Shown here piece after piece: positions 25,562-35,122 of a stretch of 64,000 bases of DNA (position 1 is the first letter of the stretch; each line of letters begins with the position of its first letter). The position numbers and the translations under genes were made by a program. The DNA comes from Arachidicoccus soli. GTDB lineage: Bacteria; Bacteroidota; Bacteroidia; Chitinophagales; Chitinophagaceae. The stretch is taken from positions 124,001 to 188,000 of the forward strand of contig NZ_CP032489.1 of the NCBI RefSeq assembly GCF_003600625.1, read 5' to 3'. The notes beneath the pieces are model-generated. The model had not been told where the DNA came from. It did not search any database and was given only the letters and a program-made list of their open reading frames with translations.

Positions 25562-26419
25562 TTAGCTCCATTCGCTTTTCTTATCCTTCTCTTCTTTTTC
25601 ACGATAAGCCCTTTTAGATACAAATACGCCAATTTCATATAAAGACATCAAGGGTATAAATACGAGCATTTGACTTATCCAGTCTGGACTCGGCGTAATG
25701 AAGGCAGCAACAATCAATAAGATTACAATAGCGTATCTACGCTTTTGTTTTAAAAATTTAGGGGTAATAATACCTACTTTAGTAAGTACATAAGCCATCA
25801 CAGGCAATTCGAATGCAACACCACAGCCCAAAATAATATCCATTAAATTGGATAAATAATCATTTAACGTAGGTCTTGTTGTAAGCATAGGCAAATCGCT
25901 TATCTGAAAACCTGCCAAGAAATTAAATGTGAACGGGCTTAATACAAAATAGCCAAAGGCCGCCCCTAAGAAAAAGAAGAATGTTACCCAAAAAATGGCA
26001 AATCTTGTGTTTTTGAGCTCATTGGTTTTTAAAGCAGGTTTTATAAATTTCCAAAACTCCCAAAAAATATAAGGAAAGGCGACAATGAATCCGCCTACAA
26101 ATGCAATCGTAAAAGTGCCTAAAAATTGACCACCGAATGTAGTAGACTGCATATCTACATGGATTGGAGGCATGCATAGCCCTGATACTTTTGTGATTTC
26201 GCCTAACCGACAAAATAATTTATAGCTTATAAAATTAGGATTAAGAGGTCCTGCGATAATATTCGCAAAAATCCATCCATGGAAACTAAAAATAACTATA
26301 GCTAAAACTAAAATAGCGAGTGCAGATCTAAGAATATGCCACCTCAATTCTTCAAGATGATCTATGAAAGCCATCTCTGCGTTGGAACCACCCCTGCGAT
26401 TTAGAAACCTTTGTAACAT
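25562..26419 (-). CDS. tatC: Sec-independent translocase subunit TatC
   Basis: A 285-residue inner-membrane protein with six helices, the receptor of the twin-arginine export system. Conserved features are MAFIDHLEELRWHI at the N-terminus, the FEFWKFIKPAL-like segment (FWEFWKFIKPALKTNE) and FELPVMAYVLTKVGII. A loop of ~35 residues between the first two helices contains CxxP, a usual Bacteroidota insertion. tatA is not nearby. It carries an extra charged C-terminal tail (KRAYREKEEKDKKSEW). Confidence 0.93.
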   Translation of the reverse strand: MLQRFLNRRGGSNAEMAFIDHLEELRWHILRSALAILVLAIVIFSFHGWIFANIIAGPLNPNFISYKLFCRLGEITKVSGLCMPPIHVDMQSTTFGGQFLGTFTIAFVGGFIVAFPYIFWEFWKFIKPALKTNELKNTRFAIFWVTFFFFLGAAFGYFVLSPFTFNFLAGFQISDLPMLTTRPTLNDYLSNLMDIILGCGVAFELPVMAYVLTKVGIITPKFLKQKRRYAIVILLIVAAFITPSPDWISQMLVFIPLMSLYEIGVFVSKRAYREKEEKDKKSEWS

Positions 26420-26483
26420 AATAGTTTTTCAAGATTTGAGGAGCAAAGGTAACTAGGAATCCACAATTTTGCCCATTAATATA

Positions 26484-27485
26484 TTAATCAATTTTTAAAA
26501 CAATTTTACCAAACCTTTCATGACTATTATCCATCGCCTGCATAGCGACTTCAACTTCGGAGAGTGAATAAATACTGTCAATTATTGGGTGTATTTTTTT
26601 TTCATGAATAAATTCAAGCATTTGTTCGAAATCTTTTTCTGAACCTAAAGTTGTGCCTAAAATGCTTATTTGTTTCCAAAAAATCTGCCGACCGTTAATT
26701 GCAGGAATATTACCATCTGTTCCTCCGAAAAATACGATTCGCGCCCCTGGGGCTGCGAGAGAAGTTAATTTTGCAAAACCTTCACCAAGCGCGCTATCGA
26801 TGATTATATCAAAATCTCCTGCTTCGGATTGCAAAGTTTCGTTCCAGTTTTCTATTGTATAATTGATTCCGCCTTTTGCACCTAAGTTTATTGCTTTTGC
26901 TATTTTTTCTTCTGAACTGGAAGTTACCCAAACCTCTGCACCTGCGGCTATTGCCCATTGTAATGCAAAAGTACCGGCGCCTCCACCTACACCCGAGATT
27001 AAGACCTTTTCACCGGGTTGCCAGTTGCCACGGATGAATAAAGCGCGGTAGGCTGTAAGGCCAGCTACCGGAAGAGCAGCTGTCTCTTCAAAAGATAAAT
27101 GTGCGGGTTTGGGATATACGTTTGTGATAGGTACAGCAATATATTGCGCAAAACAGCCATTTTCAGGTAAACCTATAATTGAAAATTCTTTACTCTGGAA
27201 TGCTTCTTTATTTCCCCAATTTTTTGCTGGATACAGTACCACTTCCTTTCCAATGATAGTATCGCTTATACTTTCTCCAACTGCTTCCACAATACCACAA
27301 CCATCAGAGCCTAAAACAATTGGAAATTTTAATCCGGCATACTTTCCTTTTTGTATCCATCCGTCCCTTTTGTTAAGGGATGCCGCTTTTAATTTTATCA
27401 ATACTTCTCCTTCTCCGGGAATGGGGTTTGTTATTTCTTCTATCGTTAACTGTTGTTCAATTCCTTTTAATATTGCTGCTTTCAT
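26484..27485 (-). CDS. MDR-family zinc-type alcohol dehydrogenase / quinone oxidoreductase
   Basis: A 333-residue medium-chain reductase. A GroES-like N-terminal domain (GEGEVLIKLKAASLNKRDGW, VLGSDGCGIVEAVG) precedes a Rossmann domain with the NAD(P)H loop GVGGGAGTFALQWA. The catalytic zinc ligands of alcohol dehydrogenases are not evident (the first position is in LNKRDG), so it is more like the zinc-free quinone-reductase or YhdH-like branch. Substrate unknown. Confidence 0.85.
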   Translation of the reverse strand: MKAAILKGIEQQLTIEEITNPIPGEGEVLIKLKAASLNKRDGWIQKGKYAGLKFPIVLGSDGCGIVEAVGESISDTIIGKEVVLYPAKNWGNKEAFQSKEFSIIGLPENGCFAQYIAVPITNVYPKPAHLSFEETAALPVAGLTAYRALFIRGNWQPGEKVLISGVGGGAGTFALQWAIAAGAEVWVTSSSEEKIAKAINLGAKGGINYTIENWNETLQSEAGDFDIIIDSALGEGFAKLTSLAAPGARIVFFGGTDGNIPAINGRQIFWKQISILGTTLGSEKDFEQMLEFIHEKKIHPIIDSIYSLSEVEVAMQAMDNSHERFGKIVLKID

Positions 27486-27563
27486 ACTATCTTTTTTCTA
27501 TTCAAAAATACAGATTGGGATGTTAAAGGGCTGTCATAATTCGCCCATTTGTGGTCTAAAGTT

Positions 27564-28205
27564 TTAATGATTTAACTTCTCAAAATATTTACAGGCTTCA
27601 CGAATACCGCATTCATCACATTTAGGTTTGCGCGCTATACAAACATAACGGCCATGCAAAATGAGCCAATGATGTGCTTTGTGAATAAGGTTTTTGGGAA
27701 TAAATTTTATTAGCTGCTTTTCAGCTGCTAATGGAGTTGTAGCATTTAAAGTAAGACCAATACGCGCAGAAACCCTAAATACATGGGTATCTACAGCCAT
27801 ATTGGGTTGTTCATCTACAACAGAAGTAATAACATTCGCAGTTTTGCGTCCAACACCGGGCAACGTAATAAGTTCCGAGACAGTCATTGGTACATTCCCT
27901 TCAAAATTTTCAACGAGCATGTTCGCCATGCCGATTAAATGTTTGGTTTTGTTGTTGGGGTAAGAGATGCTTCGAATCAAAGGAAATAATTCATCAAAAC
28001 TGGCTTTGCTTAATTTTTCCGCTGTTGGATAACGATGAAAAATGGCGGGAGTGGTTAGGTTTACTCTTTTATCGGTACACTGTGCAGATAAAATTACAGC
28101 AACTAAAAGTTGATACGGATTGTCGTATATTAATTCGGTTTCCGCATTGGGGGCATTTTTTTGAAAATAATCTATGATATAGGTGTAACGTTCTTTTCGA
28201 GTCAT
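27564..28205 (-). CDS. nth: Endonuclease III
   Basis: A 213-residue base-excision repair glycosylase/AP lyase acting on oxidised pyrimidines. It shows the helix-hairpin-helix LPGVGRKTANVI with the catalytic Lys, the catalytic Asp in AVDTHVFRV, and the 4Fe-4S ligands in C-x6-C-x2-C-x5-C near the end (CIARKPKCDECGIREAC). Length is typical. It is followed by the oxidoreductase gene 78 bp downstream on the same strand. Confidence 0.95.
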   Translation of the reverse strand: MTRKERYTYIIDYFQKNAPNAETELIYDNPYQLLVAVILSAQCTDKRVNLTTPAIFHRYPTAEKLSKASFDELFPLIRSISYPNNKTKHLIGMANMLVENFEGNVPMTVSELITLPGVGRKTANVITSVVDEQPNMAVDTHVFRVSARIGLTLNATTPLAAEKQLIKFIPKNLIHKAHHWLILHGRYVCIARKPKCDECGIREACKYFEKLNH

Positions 28206-28440
28206 TGTGCTAATATACGACTTTGAATAAGAAAATGTATTAAGCTACATAAGTGCAAGTCTCAAAGTACCTCTAAAATTTTTTTCTCAGAATATAGCAA
28301 TGGAAAACTATTGTTCAGTAATGCTTGTCCATAATGCATTTGCCTTAGCAATTCCATCATTTATTGTCAGTTTACAACAACGTTACTACTTGTGGCGCTT
28401 GTTTAACTTGCGAACATTCTATAAATATTGTAAGATGGTA

Positions 28441-28764
28441 CTATTTTTCTTTTTCTTTAGGATTGATAGAATCGACAATAAAAACTTCTTCATTATCGCG
28501 TTTCATAAATAAATTTTCGCGAGCATACTTTTCTAATGAAGCAGGGTTATTTTCAAGATTGTTTAATTCTTGTTGTGTTTTTTCAATCTCAGTTTGATAA
28601 AAAGTTTTACTTTTTTCTAATGAAGAAAGTTCTTTTTTGCGTTGAATTTGTACAAAGAAATCATTTCTATCATAAAAAAACATCAGGAAAAGAAATACTA
28701 ATATAGCAACAATATATTTGTTTTTAAGATAAGAAAGTATTTTTAAAGTCTTTTTCATCGACAT
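28441..28764 (-). CDS. FtsB/DivIC-like septum formation protein
   Basis: A 107-residue single-pass protein: cytoplasmic start, one helix (YIVAILVFLFLMFFY) and a periplasmic coiled coil (KKELSSLEKSKTFYQTEIEKT, then ELNNLENNPASLEKYARENLFM). The YARE(N/R)LFM(K/R)xxxEE ending is the family signature. It should join FtsL and FtsQ in the division complex. About 235 bp upstream, up to nth, hold no convincing gene. Confidence 0.85.
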   Translation of the reverse strand: MSMKKTLKILSYLKNKYIVAILVFLFLMFFYDRNDFFVQIQRKKELSSLEKSKTFYQTEIEKTQQELNNLENNPASLEKYARENLFMKRDNEEVFIVDSINPKEKEK

Positions 28765-28795
28765 TGAAATTTTATGTTGCTATCGCAAAGTAAAG

Positions 28796-29980
28796 TTATT
28801 TTTTTGTACAAAACAATGCTGCGAACATGGAATCACCATTCTGTGCATAACCTGTAATAGCTGCTTGTTTTATGCACTTAAGTGAGAAATTCTCTTCTAT
28901 AAATTGCACATTAGCTTCGTTTTCTTTTTCAAATACAGAGCAAGTGATGTATAAAAAATAACCGGTTTTATGTAGTTGTGGAACACAATTGGAAATAATT
29001 TTTCTCTGTAAAGCCTGGAATAATTCTATTTTATCAGCAGTAAAAATTGAAAGACTTTCGGGCGTTCTTGCCCAAGTGCCGGAGCCGGTACAGGGTGCAT
29101 CACAGATAATCAATTCATACTTTTTATCGGAAGGGATGGGTTTAGATAAATCTGCCACGAATATTTGATATTGATTAATATTCGCTTCTTTAAAACGCTG
29201 TTTAAGGTTGTTTAGAATAGCAGGTCTAATATCCGACACAGTCAGTTGGGTTTGCTGTAAAATGTCTTTTGCCAATATAGATTTACCCCCACTCGCAGCG
29301 CATGTGTCCCAAACGGAAATAGAATGTTTTTCAGGAAAATATTTTTTTACAATTTCTAAAAAAGCACCGGTATTTTGAGAGCTGATATCTTGCACAGTTA
29401 CTTCTTTATTTAGTCGTAATATCGTCTCAATTTTAGTATTATTTACAATGGAAATACAATTGCTGTTAATAACTTGAAAAGGAATGTTTTCTGTGGCTAA
29501 TTTTTGAAGGACGATTTTTTCATTTCCTGGTCTGATACGCAAAAATAGAAAAGGTTGTTGTAGGAAAGATTGCTGAAATGCACTCTTATCAATATTTTTA
29601 GATAGTGATTCGGGGAATGGAAAAATTCTCTCTAATTGAAATTCAGGATAAGTATTTTGTATAAAATGAATCCTTTCTTGCAAATTCGCAGATGAATATT
29701 GTAGCCATTCTTCGGGAAAACTTGTTGCTTCATTTTCAGATATGCCATCACAGATAAAGAGAGCGATTTTTAATTTCTCTTCTATAGAAAGATATTTTAA
29801 ATTATTGCCGATTCTAAAAAAAGTATAGCAAAAATGCGTGATTGCTTTTCTATCTCTTGAACCATGCTTTTTGTTTGCCGAGAAATATTTCTTCAGAAAA
29901 TATTGTAGAGGCTCTGTTCCATTATATTGTACAATTAAAGAAGCTGCCTGACTTATATGTTTTTGAAAATAATTATTCAT
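28796..29980 (-). CDS. RsmB/NOP-family RNA m5C methyltransferase
   Basis: A 394-residue SAM-dependent enzyme. An N-terminal NusB-like helical region (about 1-110) is followed by a Rossmann fold with SAM-binding DTCAASGGKSILAKD. The two catalytic cysteines are in DAPCTGSGTW and ITCSVFEKEN. RsmB itself modifies C967 of 16S rRNA; the exact target of this homologue cannot be fixed from sequence. It is 31 bp upstream of the FtsB-like gene. Confidence 0.9.
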   Translation of the reverse strand: MNNYFQKHISQAASLIVQYNGTEPLQYFLKKYFSANKKHGSRDRKAITHFCYTFFRIGNNLKYLSIEEKLKIALFICDGISENEATSFPEEWLQYSSANLQERIHFIQNTYPEFQLERIFPFPESLSKNIDKSAFQQSFLQQPFLFLRIRPGNEKIVLQKLATENIPFQVINSNCISIVNNTKIETILRLNKEVTVQDISSQNTGAFLEIVKKYFPEKHSISVWDTCAASGGKSILAKDILQQTQLTVSDIRPAILNNLKQRFKEANINQYQIFVADLSKPIPSDKKYELIICDAPCTGSGTWARTPESLSIFTADKIELFQALQRKIISNCVPQLHKTGYFLYITCSVFEKENEANVQFIEENFSLKCIKQAAITGYAQNGDSMFAALFCTKK

Positions 29981-30013
29981 GAGTTAGGGTAAATATCTAA
30001 AATATGAGAACAT

Positions 30014-30964
30014 TTAGTTTGTTTTTACCTCGATTGAATGCTGCCTTCTTTTTAATTCTTCAATACTTAAATCTAGTTCGTAACCAATGAGTAATACAAA
30101 TGAATTTACAAATATCAACATCATCATAACTAATATGGAACCGATAGTGCCATAAAATTTGCTATAGTTTGAAAAGTTTTGCGCCCAGAATGAAAATAAA
30201 GTTGTTGAGAAAATAAGTAAACAAGTGGCGATTATGGCACCTAAAGAAAATAGTTTTTTTCTTTTGTCCAAAGTGGGTGCATATTTATAAATAAAACAAG
30301 TACTGAATAAAAAAAGTGCTGCAATGACAAACCATCTCAAACTTTTTATAAGTAATTGTACTTTTAAATTGTGGATGCTTAATACTTGCATTATTCTTTG
30401 GAAAAGCATTCCCTGCCCCATTGAAATTATAAGCGTGCCAATGAAAAGCATAAATAATATCATTGTTAGTTTCATAGCTCGTAAGCGCTTCTTTATGAAG
30501 TTGGTTTTAGCTTTTTCTTTTAGGGATCTATCAAAAGTCCTGATGATACCCATCATAGCATTGGAGGAGTAAAAAATAGCTAGGATGAAACCTAAGGAAA
30601 GCATACCATTTTTTGTTTTACTAAAGATTTCTTCTAAAAATTTCAACATCAATTGCCTGGCGCCAATATTGGGTGTGAAATGTAGAATCATATTTTGCAG
30701 TTCAAAATAAAATAGTTTTGAACTGGTAATATAGGGTAGAAGCGTACACAAAAACAATAAACATGCCGGAACAGCGATGAGCAGGTTAAAAGAGATAGCT
30801 CCGGCGCGAACATTTAGCCCTTCCTCATTTACTTGTTCTACAAATAAAGCAGTCACATCATAGAAGGAAATATTCTTTGCTCCTGGCACTGAAATAGCCT
30901 TCAACATTTTTTTCAAAAGCTTGAGCGGTGGACTATCTAATAATTTTCTTTCGAAAGGGGTCAC
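30014..30964 (-). CDS. YihY/BrkB-family membrane protein
   Basis: A 316-residue inner-membrane protein with six helices, matching the YihY/virulence factor BrkB family: RAGAISFNLLIAVPACLLFL, LGFILAIFYSSNAMMGIIRTFD and the late FYGTIGSILVMMMLIFVNSF segments are characteristic. The family was once mis-called RNase BN; its true role is unknown. It lies 9 bp downstream of mltG, so co-transcription is likely. Confidence 0.88.
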   Translation of the reverse strand: MTPFERKLLDSPPLKLLKKMLKAISVPGAKNISFYDVTALFVEQVNEEGLNVRAGAISFNLLIAVPACLLFLCTLLPYITSSKLFYFELQNMILHFTPNIGARQLMLKFLEEIFSKTKNGMLSLGFILAIFYSSNAMMGIIRTFDRSLKEKAKTNFIKKRLRAMKLTMILFMLFIGTLIISMGQGMLFQRIMQVLSIHNLKVQLLIKSLRWFVIAALFLFSTCFIYKYAPTLDKRKKLFSLGAIIATCLLIFSTTLFSFWAQNFSNYSKFYGTIGSILVMMMLIFVNSFVLLIGYELDLSIEELKRRQHSIEVKTN

Positions 30965-30973
30965 AATTGTTTT

Positions 30974-31999
30974 TTATTGAATGTTACGCGCATCTAAGGC
31001 ATCCTGATATTCTTTTGCCTTTAAAGCATGGGATTTAAAATCTATACTAAAGTTATGATAACCGCTAAAATCGGGCTTTGCTACAAAAAATAGATAGTCT
31101 GTCTTTGGCGCATTTAGAACCGCTTCTATTGTCGCAGAATCCGGTGTGCAAATAGCACCTGGTGGCAATCCTTTGTTTATGTAAGTATTATAAGGCGATT
31201 TCACTTTTAAGTCTTCAAATAAAATTCTTTTAATGGTGAAATCATTTAGTGCGAATTTTATAGTAGGGTCTGCTGCTAATGGCATGCCGCGTTGCAAGCG
31301 GTTTAAATATACGCCGGCGATGGTGTCTTTCTCGCTGTTTTTAAGTGTTTCATCTTCAACAATGGAAGCAAGCGTAGTTGCTTGTTCGGGCGTTAATCCC
31401 AGTGCTGCAGCCCTTTCTCTGCGATTATTTGACTGCCAGAAGTTTTCTTTTGCTTTAGCAAATATGCTTAATATTTGAGGCATTGTATATTGCCATTTCA
31501 TATCGTAAGTGCCTGGAAGAAGGAGTGTTGTGAATGTAAATGTGTCTACACCAAAGGGACGTAATGAATCGTTGCTGCTAATAAATGCAAGACTTTTTGC
31601 TGAATCGCTAATAAAATTATTTCCTAACATTGCAGCAAAGCCTTTGAGCGTGCGTACTCTTTTGATGGTAAAATGGACAGTATCTTGGCGGTTATGTTTA
31701 AACATCTGAATTATGCTATAGATACTTTCTCCTTTTTTTATAGTAAACCTGCCGGGGGTAAGTGCAGTAAAAGCACCTGAATATTGTGCAAAGAAATTGA
31801 ATGCTTTAACATTGTCGATAATATCTCCTTTATTAATTTGTTCTTCAATTTGTGCTTGAAAGCTTAGGGTAGAAGCAGGATTAATATAAATATGTTTCAA
31901 CTTGCCATTGAATGAGGTAGCTCTTGAAAATAGAAGCCATGCAGCTATCAGCAGCGTTATTAAAATTATTATCGTGATAAGTTTGCCAAAAATTTTCAT
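30974..31999 (-). CDS. mltG: Endolytic murein transglycosylase
   Basis: A 341-residue single-pass inner-membrane enzyme that cuts nascent peptidoglycan and so limits glycan length. An N-terminal helix (ITIIILITLLIAAWLLF) is followed by a LysM-like region and the YceG domain. The catalytic Glu is in TLASIVEDETL, with the usual GVYLNRLQRGMPLAADPT and YNTYINKGLPPGAICTP downstream. VEDET replaces the more common VEKET. Confidence 0.93.
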   Translation of the reverse strand: MKIFGKLITIIILITLLIAAWLLFSRATSFNGKLKHIYINPASTLSFQAQIEEQINKGDIIDNVKAFNFFAQYSGAFTALTPGRFTIKKGESIYSIIQMFKHNRQDTVHFTIKRVRTLKGFAAMLGNNFISDSAKSLAFISSNDSLRPFGVDTFTFTTLLLPGTYDMKWQYTMPQILSIFAKAKENFWQSNNRRERAAALGLTPEQATTLASIVEDETLKNSEKDTIAGVYLNRLQRGMPLAADPTIKFALNDFTIKRILFEDLKVKSPYNTYINKGLPPGAICTPDSATIEAVLNAPKTDYLFFVAKPDFSGYHNFSIDFKSHALKAKEYQDALDARNIQ

Positions 32000-32050
32000 G
32001 GAATATGTTTTCGATTATGATAAATCATTAATTACCGCAAAATAACAAAA

Positions 32051-32076
32051 ATTCCCCGCCTTGTAAGGCAGGGAAT
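32051..32076. terminator. Hairpin between secG and mltG
   Basis: ATTCCCCGCCTT against AAGGCAGGGAAT, 12 bp with one C-A mismatch and a 2-base loop. It lies 33 bp past the secG stop and probably ends that leftward transcript. Confidence 0.6.
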
Positions 32077-32108
32077 AGGAATATTATTTTACAAACTGAA
32101 TTGTATTA

Positions 32109-32456
32109 TTATTTTGCAGGAGTAGCGGGTGTAGTTTGCTGAGGCGCAGCAGGAGCTGGCGCTTGTTGTTGTGCCGGAGCGCTTGTTGTATTCAATTGCT
32201 TTAAGGAATTCTCGTTTACGCTAGTTGACTTTCCGCTGAAAATAATAACAGAAAATAAGCACATAATACTTAAAATAGCGGCAAAAACCCAAGTGCCTTT
32301 TTCTAATACATTGTTGGTTTTCTTCACCCCCATTATTTGATTGCTAAAACCACCAATAGAACCTGAAAGGCCACCTCCTTCCGGATTTTGGATTAATACG
32401 AAAAAAGCCAACACGATACTTATAATAACTACTAATATAAAAAATAACAAAGACAT
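32109..32456 (-). CDS. secG: Preprotein translocase subunit SecG
   Basis: A 115-residue protein with two membrane helices separated by the family loop (LIQNPEGGGLSG, then SNQIMGVKKTNNVLEKGTW). The C-terminal ~35 residues are an Ala/Pro/Gln-rich tail, a frequent Bacteroidota extension. SecG assists SecYE in protein export. It follows the hypothetical gene by 10 bp and lptE by about 790 bp on the same strand. Confidence 0.92.
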   Translation of the reverse strand: MSLLFFILVVIISIVLAFFVLIQNPEGGGLSGSIGGFSNQIMGVKKTNNVLEKGTWVFAAILSIMCLFSVIIFSGKSTSVNENSLKQLNTTSAPAQQQAPAPAAPQQTTPATPAK

Positions 32457-32466
32457 AATTGTTTAT

Positions 32467-33222
32467 TTAACTCTGTAACGAATTTAGTTTGGATGCAAAA
32501 TAAGCTGATTTTTCGGGATATAACAAACTTAATTTTTTATAAATCTCAATTGCGTGGCTTTTTTTGTTCTGTTGCAATAGCACTTCTGCCATAGACTCAG
32601 TGACAGTTTCTTTGTTTTCTAACGAGGCAATGGCTTGTGCTGCCGCTCTTTTTTCCTCTTCTTCAGTTGTGTTTAATTGTGGTTCCCCAGAACTTGTTTT
32701 TTTAATATCCTTTAACCAATCGGTAAATTTTTTAACTTTTGTTCCCAAAGCATCCTGTTGCTTTGTGAAGATAATGCCTTGAGAAGCAAAATAATCTGTT
32801 TTAAAAAGAGGTTCAGTTTCGATTAAAAGTTTTTCATTATTAGTCACTGGTTTTTTGAATGCAGCCAATTGTTGCCCTAGCATTGAGGAAAGTCGGTTAT
32901 TTTGCAATTCATCCGTTTCTATGGAACCTGCTTCTGGTTGAACTTTTATTTCAGCTAATGGGATGTGAATTGATTCTTTATTGAAAAATCCATTCAATAG
33001 TAAAAAGTCCAATTGAGGAGTATAGCTAAAATGAAGAGCCGTTTTTTGCACTTGCTTTTCAAAACCTTTATCATTACTGACCCACATTTTTTTTGCTAAA
33101 AGTAGTTGTGCCAAACTGAAGTAAGGGTACCGCTTCGCCAATATCTCCCACTCTTCGACATGGGTATTTGCAAAATCAGGTTTGTTCAGAAGTTTTTTTG
33201 TTATATTGTTTTCGATACTCAT
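32467..33222 (-). CDS. Conserved protein of unknown function between lptE and secG
   Basis: A 251-residue soluble protein without signal or membrane helix. The middle carries Lys/Glu-rich linkers and the end a TPR-like helical pair (AEVLLQQNKKSHAIEIYKKL, SLLYPEKSAYFASKLNSLQ). Its location in the lptE-x-secG order is common in Chitinophagaceae as far as I recall, but no function has been established. Co-transcription with secG is very likely (10-bp gap). Confidence 0.7.
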   Translation of the reverse strand: MSIENNITKKLLNKPDFANTHVEEWEILAKRYPYFSLAQLLLAKKMWVSNDKGFEKQVQKTALHFSYTPQLDFLLLNGFFNKESIHIPLAEIKVQPEAGSIETDELQNNRLSSMLGQQLAAFKKPVTNNEKLLIETEPLFKTDYFASQGIIFTKQQDALGTKVKKFTDWLKDIKKTSSGEPQLNTTEEEEKRAAAQAIASLENKETVTESMAEVLLQQNKKSHAIEIYKKLSLLYPEKSAYFASKLNSLQS

Positions 33223-33244
33223 TAGTGGCTAAAATATATGATTT

Positions 33245-33754
33245 CTACCAGTTGGAGAAAATTTTATTAAACATGGCTTCCGAAAGGTTCTTAAGAATAT
33301 CGGGCATCAATTTGTTTTCAGCCTCTTGCAAACTTAAACTGGCTGCAAAGTCAAAATCACTGCTTACATCAAATTGTTTTGTATCTTTTTTGAAATTATC
33401 AATAAGTTGCATGTGCACTGAAACCGTAAGCCTGTTTTGACTTGCTTGATTTCCTGAAATACCTGAAGTCGAAACACTGTAAGAAGTAATGGTACTGTTA
33501 ATTACATAATCGGCATCATTATCATCCTTGCGGTTAAGTTTGGTTTGATTGGCTACCAATTGTACAAAGGCATCGGTAAGTTGCGAACTGAGCCGTGGAT
33601 TTACATAAGTCGCTTTATTTTCTATAAAGCCAATCTTTACAGTTTTTACACCGTCAGGTACACTTACATCATGAAAAGTATAGATTCCGCATGAGGAAAA
33701 TGATATACATAAAAAAAGAAAAAGTACTGCATAAATATTTTTAGTAGCGCGCAT
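33245..33754 (-). CDS. lptE: LptE-like LPS assembly lipoprotein
   Basis: A 169-residue lipoprotein: signal with lipobox SFSSC (Cys22), then the LptE-type start GIYTFHDVSVPDGVKTV and a central strand-rich region (YVNPRLSSQLTDAFVQLV). In the outer membrane LptE plugs LptD and helps insert LPS. Length and order match Bacteroidota LptE; identity is good but sequence conservation in this family is low. It is 22 bp upstream of the hypothetical gene. Confidence 0.82.
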   Translation of the reverse strand: MRATKNIYAVLFLFLCISFSSCGIYTFHDVSVPDGVKTVKIGFIENKATYVNPRLSSQLTDAFVQLVANQTKLNRKDDNDADYVINSTITSYSVSTSGISGNQASQNRLTVSVHMQLIDNFKKDTKQFDVSSDFDFAASLSLQEAENKLMPDILKNLSEAMFNKIFSNW

Positions 33755-33941
33755 GTTTCAATACGTTTAGTAAGCGAAGTTAAAACGAAAAAAGAAAGGA
33801 TGCTTTTGTTTTTGCGAAATATAAATTTTATAATTAAAATTTATATCTGTGAAACAAATTGTAAAGACGAGCCAAAGGCTCAGCAATAATCTTTTTTTAT
33901 TATCTTTATCTTGTAATATAATAATTAACTAAATGTTTAAA

Positions 33942-35045
33942 ATGAAAAAGTATTTCCTTCTATTGTTTTTGCCAATGGTAGCAATAACAATTTTTTCTTG
34001 TCAACAACAAAAAAAAGATAGTTATACCATCAATGGAGATGTTTCGGGTTTAACGGATCCTTATATCTATCTAAGTACTCGTGTTGGAGATTCCATGAGA
34101 GTGGATTCTGCTGCTGTAAAAGAAGGTAAATTTACTTTCACGGGTAAAGCTGATCAACCAACGATGGCTGCTCTTTATTTAAAAAATAGAAGGAGCGGCG
34201 TTCAATTTTATTTGCAAAATGCGGATATAAAAATTAGCGGCAATGTAGATTCTTTGAGCAATGCAAAAATTACAGGCTCTCCTACACAGGATGATTTTGA
34301 AGCGTACAAATCATCGATAAAAGAATATACAGTTCAAGAAGATAGTGCTTACTCAAAATATCAAACTGCTCGTCAGATGAATGATACTGCTACTACGGCT
34401 GTCATCGAAAAACAAGTAGATAGCTTGGATAAATTAATTGAAGTAAAAACAAAATCTTTTATTGCAGATCACCCCAAAAGCTATGTGAGCCTAGGCAGAT
34501 TACAAACTTTGACTTATTCAACTAGCTATGCTGATTTGAATAAGATGTTTACTTCATTAGATACTTCTTTGCAAAATTCGGAAACGGGTAAAAAATTAGC
34601 TGACCAATTGGCTACGATGAAAAAGACAGCTATTGGAGAAACAGCCATGCCTTTTACGCTTAATGATGTAAATGGCAAGCCCATAAGCCTTTCGGATTTT
34701 AAAGGCAAATATGTATTAGTAGATTTCTGGGCAAGTTGGTGTGGCCCTTGTCGTGCAGAAAATCCGAATGTAGTTAAAACATTTAACCAGTATAAAAATA
34801 AAAACTTCACTATCCTGGGTGTGTCTTTAGATGAAGATGCTGCTGCTTGGAAACAAGCAATTGACCATGACAAACTTGCTTGGACACAGGTTTCTGATTT
34901 AAAAGGATGGAAGAATGAAGTGGCTCAGGAATATGGTGTACGTGCTATTCCTGCTAACTTTTTAATCGATCCAAATGGTATAATTGTTGCACATAATTTG
35001 CGCGGAGAAGAATTGTCTAGCAAATTAGCTGAAGTGCTGAAATAA
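33942..35045 (+). CDS. TlpA-type thiol-disulfide reductase lipoprotein with DUF4369
   Basis: A 367-residue lipoprotein (lipobox TIFSC). The N-terminal DUF4369 beta domain (YTINGDVSGLTDPYIYLS) and a helical region precede a thioredoxin-fold AhpC/TSA-Redoxin domain with the active site WASWCGPCR (C267, C270) and the cis-Pro loop VRAIPANFL. It probably reduces disulfides in the periplasm, for example during cytochrome c maturation. It is the only rightward gene inside the leftward miaB-sigma54-lptE-secG run. ATG 33942 is chosen over 33933 because it gives a normal signal start. Confidence 0.88.
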   Translation: MKKYFLLLFLPMVAITIFSCQQQKKDSYTINGDVSGLTDPYIYLSTRVGDSMRVDSAAVKEGKFTFTGKADQPTMAALYLKNRRSGVQFYLQNADIKISGNVDSLSNAKITGSPTQDDFEAYKSSIKEYTVQEDSAYSKYQTARQMNDTATTAVIEKQVDSLDKLIEVKTKSFIADHPKSYVSLGRLQTLTYSTSYADLNKMFTSLDTSLQNSETGKKLADQLATMKKTAIGETAMPFTLNDVNGKPISLSDFKGKYVLVDFWASWCGPCRAENPNVVKTFNQYKNKNFTILGVSLDEDAAAWKQAIDHDKLAWTQVSDLKGWKNEVAQEYGVRAIPANFLIDPNGIIVAHNLRGEELSSKLAEVLK

Positions 35046-35069
35046 ATTTTGGAACTAAGTTTTAAATTG

Positions 35070-35101
35070 AATAAAGCCGCCCAGTTTTGGGCGGCTTTAT
35101 T
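35070..35101. terminator. Bidirectional terminator between convergent genes
   Basis: A 13-bp perfect stem AATAAAGCCGCCC / GGGCGGCTTTATT (35070-35082 with 35089-35101) with a 6-base loop lies between the TlpA-type gene and the convergent sigma-54 activator; its A and T ends serve both strands. Confidence 0.85.
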
Positions 35102-35122
35102 CATATAGGAAGTTAATCTTTA

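Noticed and set aside
28300-28512. Frames between nth and the FtsB-like gene, including a Cys-rich stretch (TCGACLTCEH) resembling a RiPP precursor
   Set aside because: No start codon or ribosome site, and the frame runs antisense into the FtsB-like gene; no modifying enzyme is nearby.
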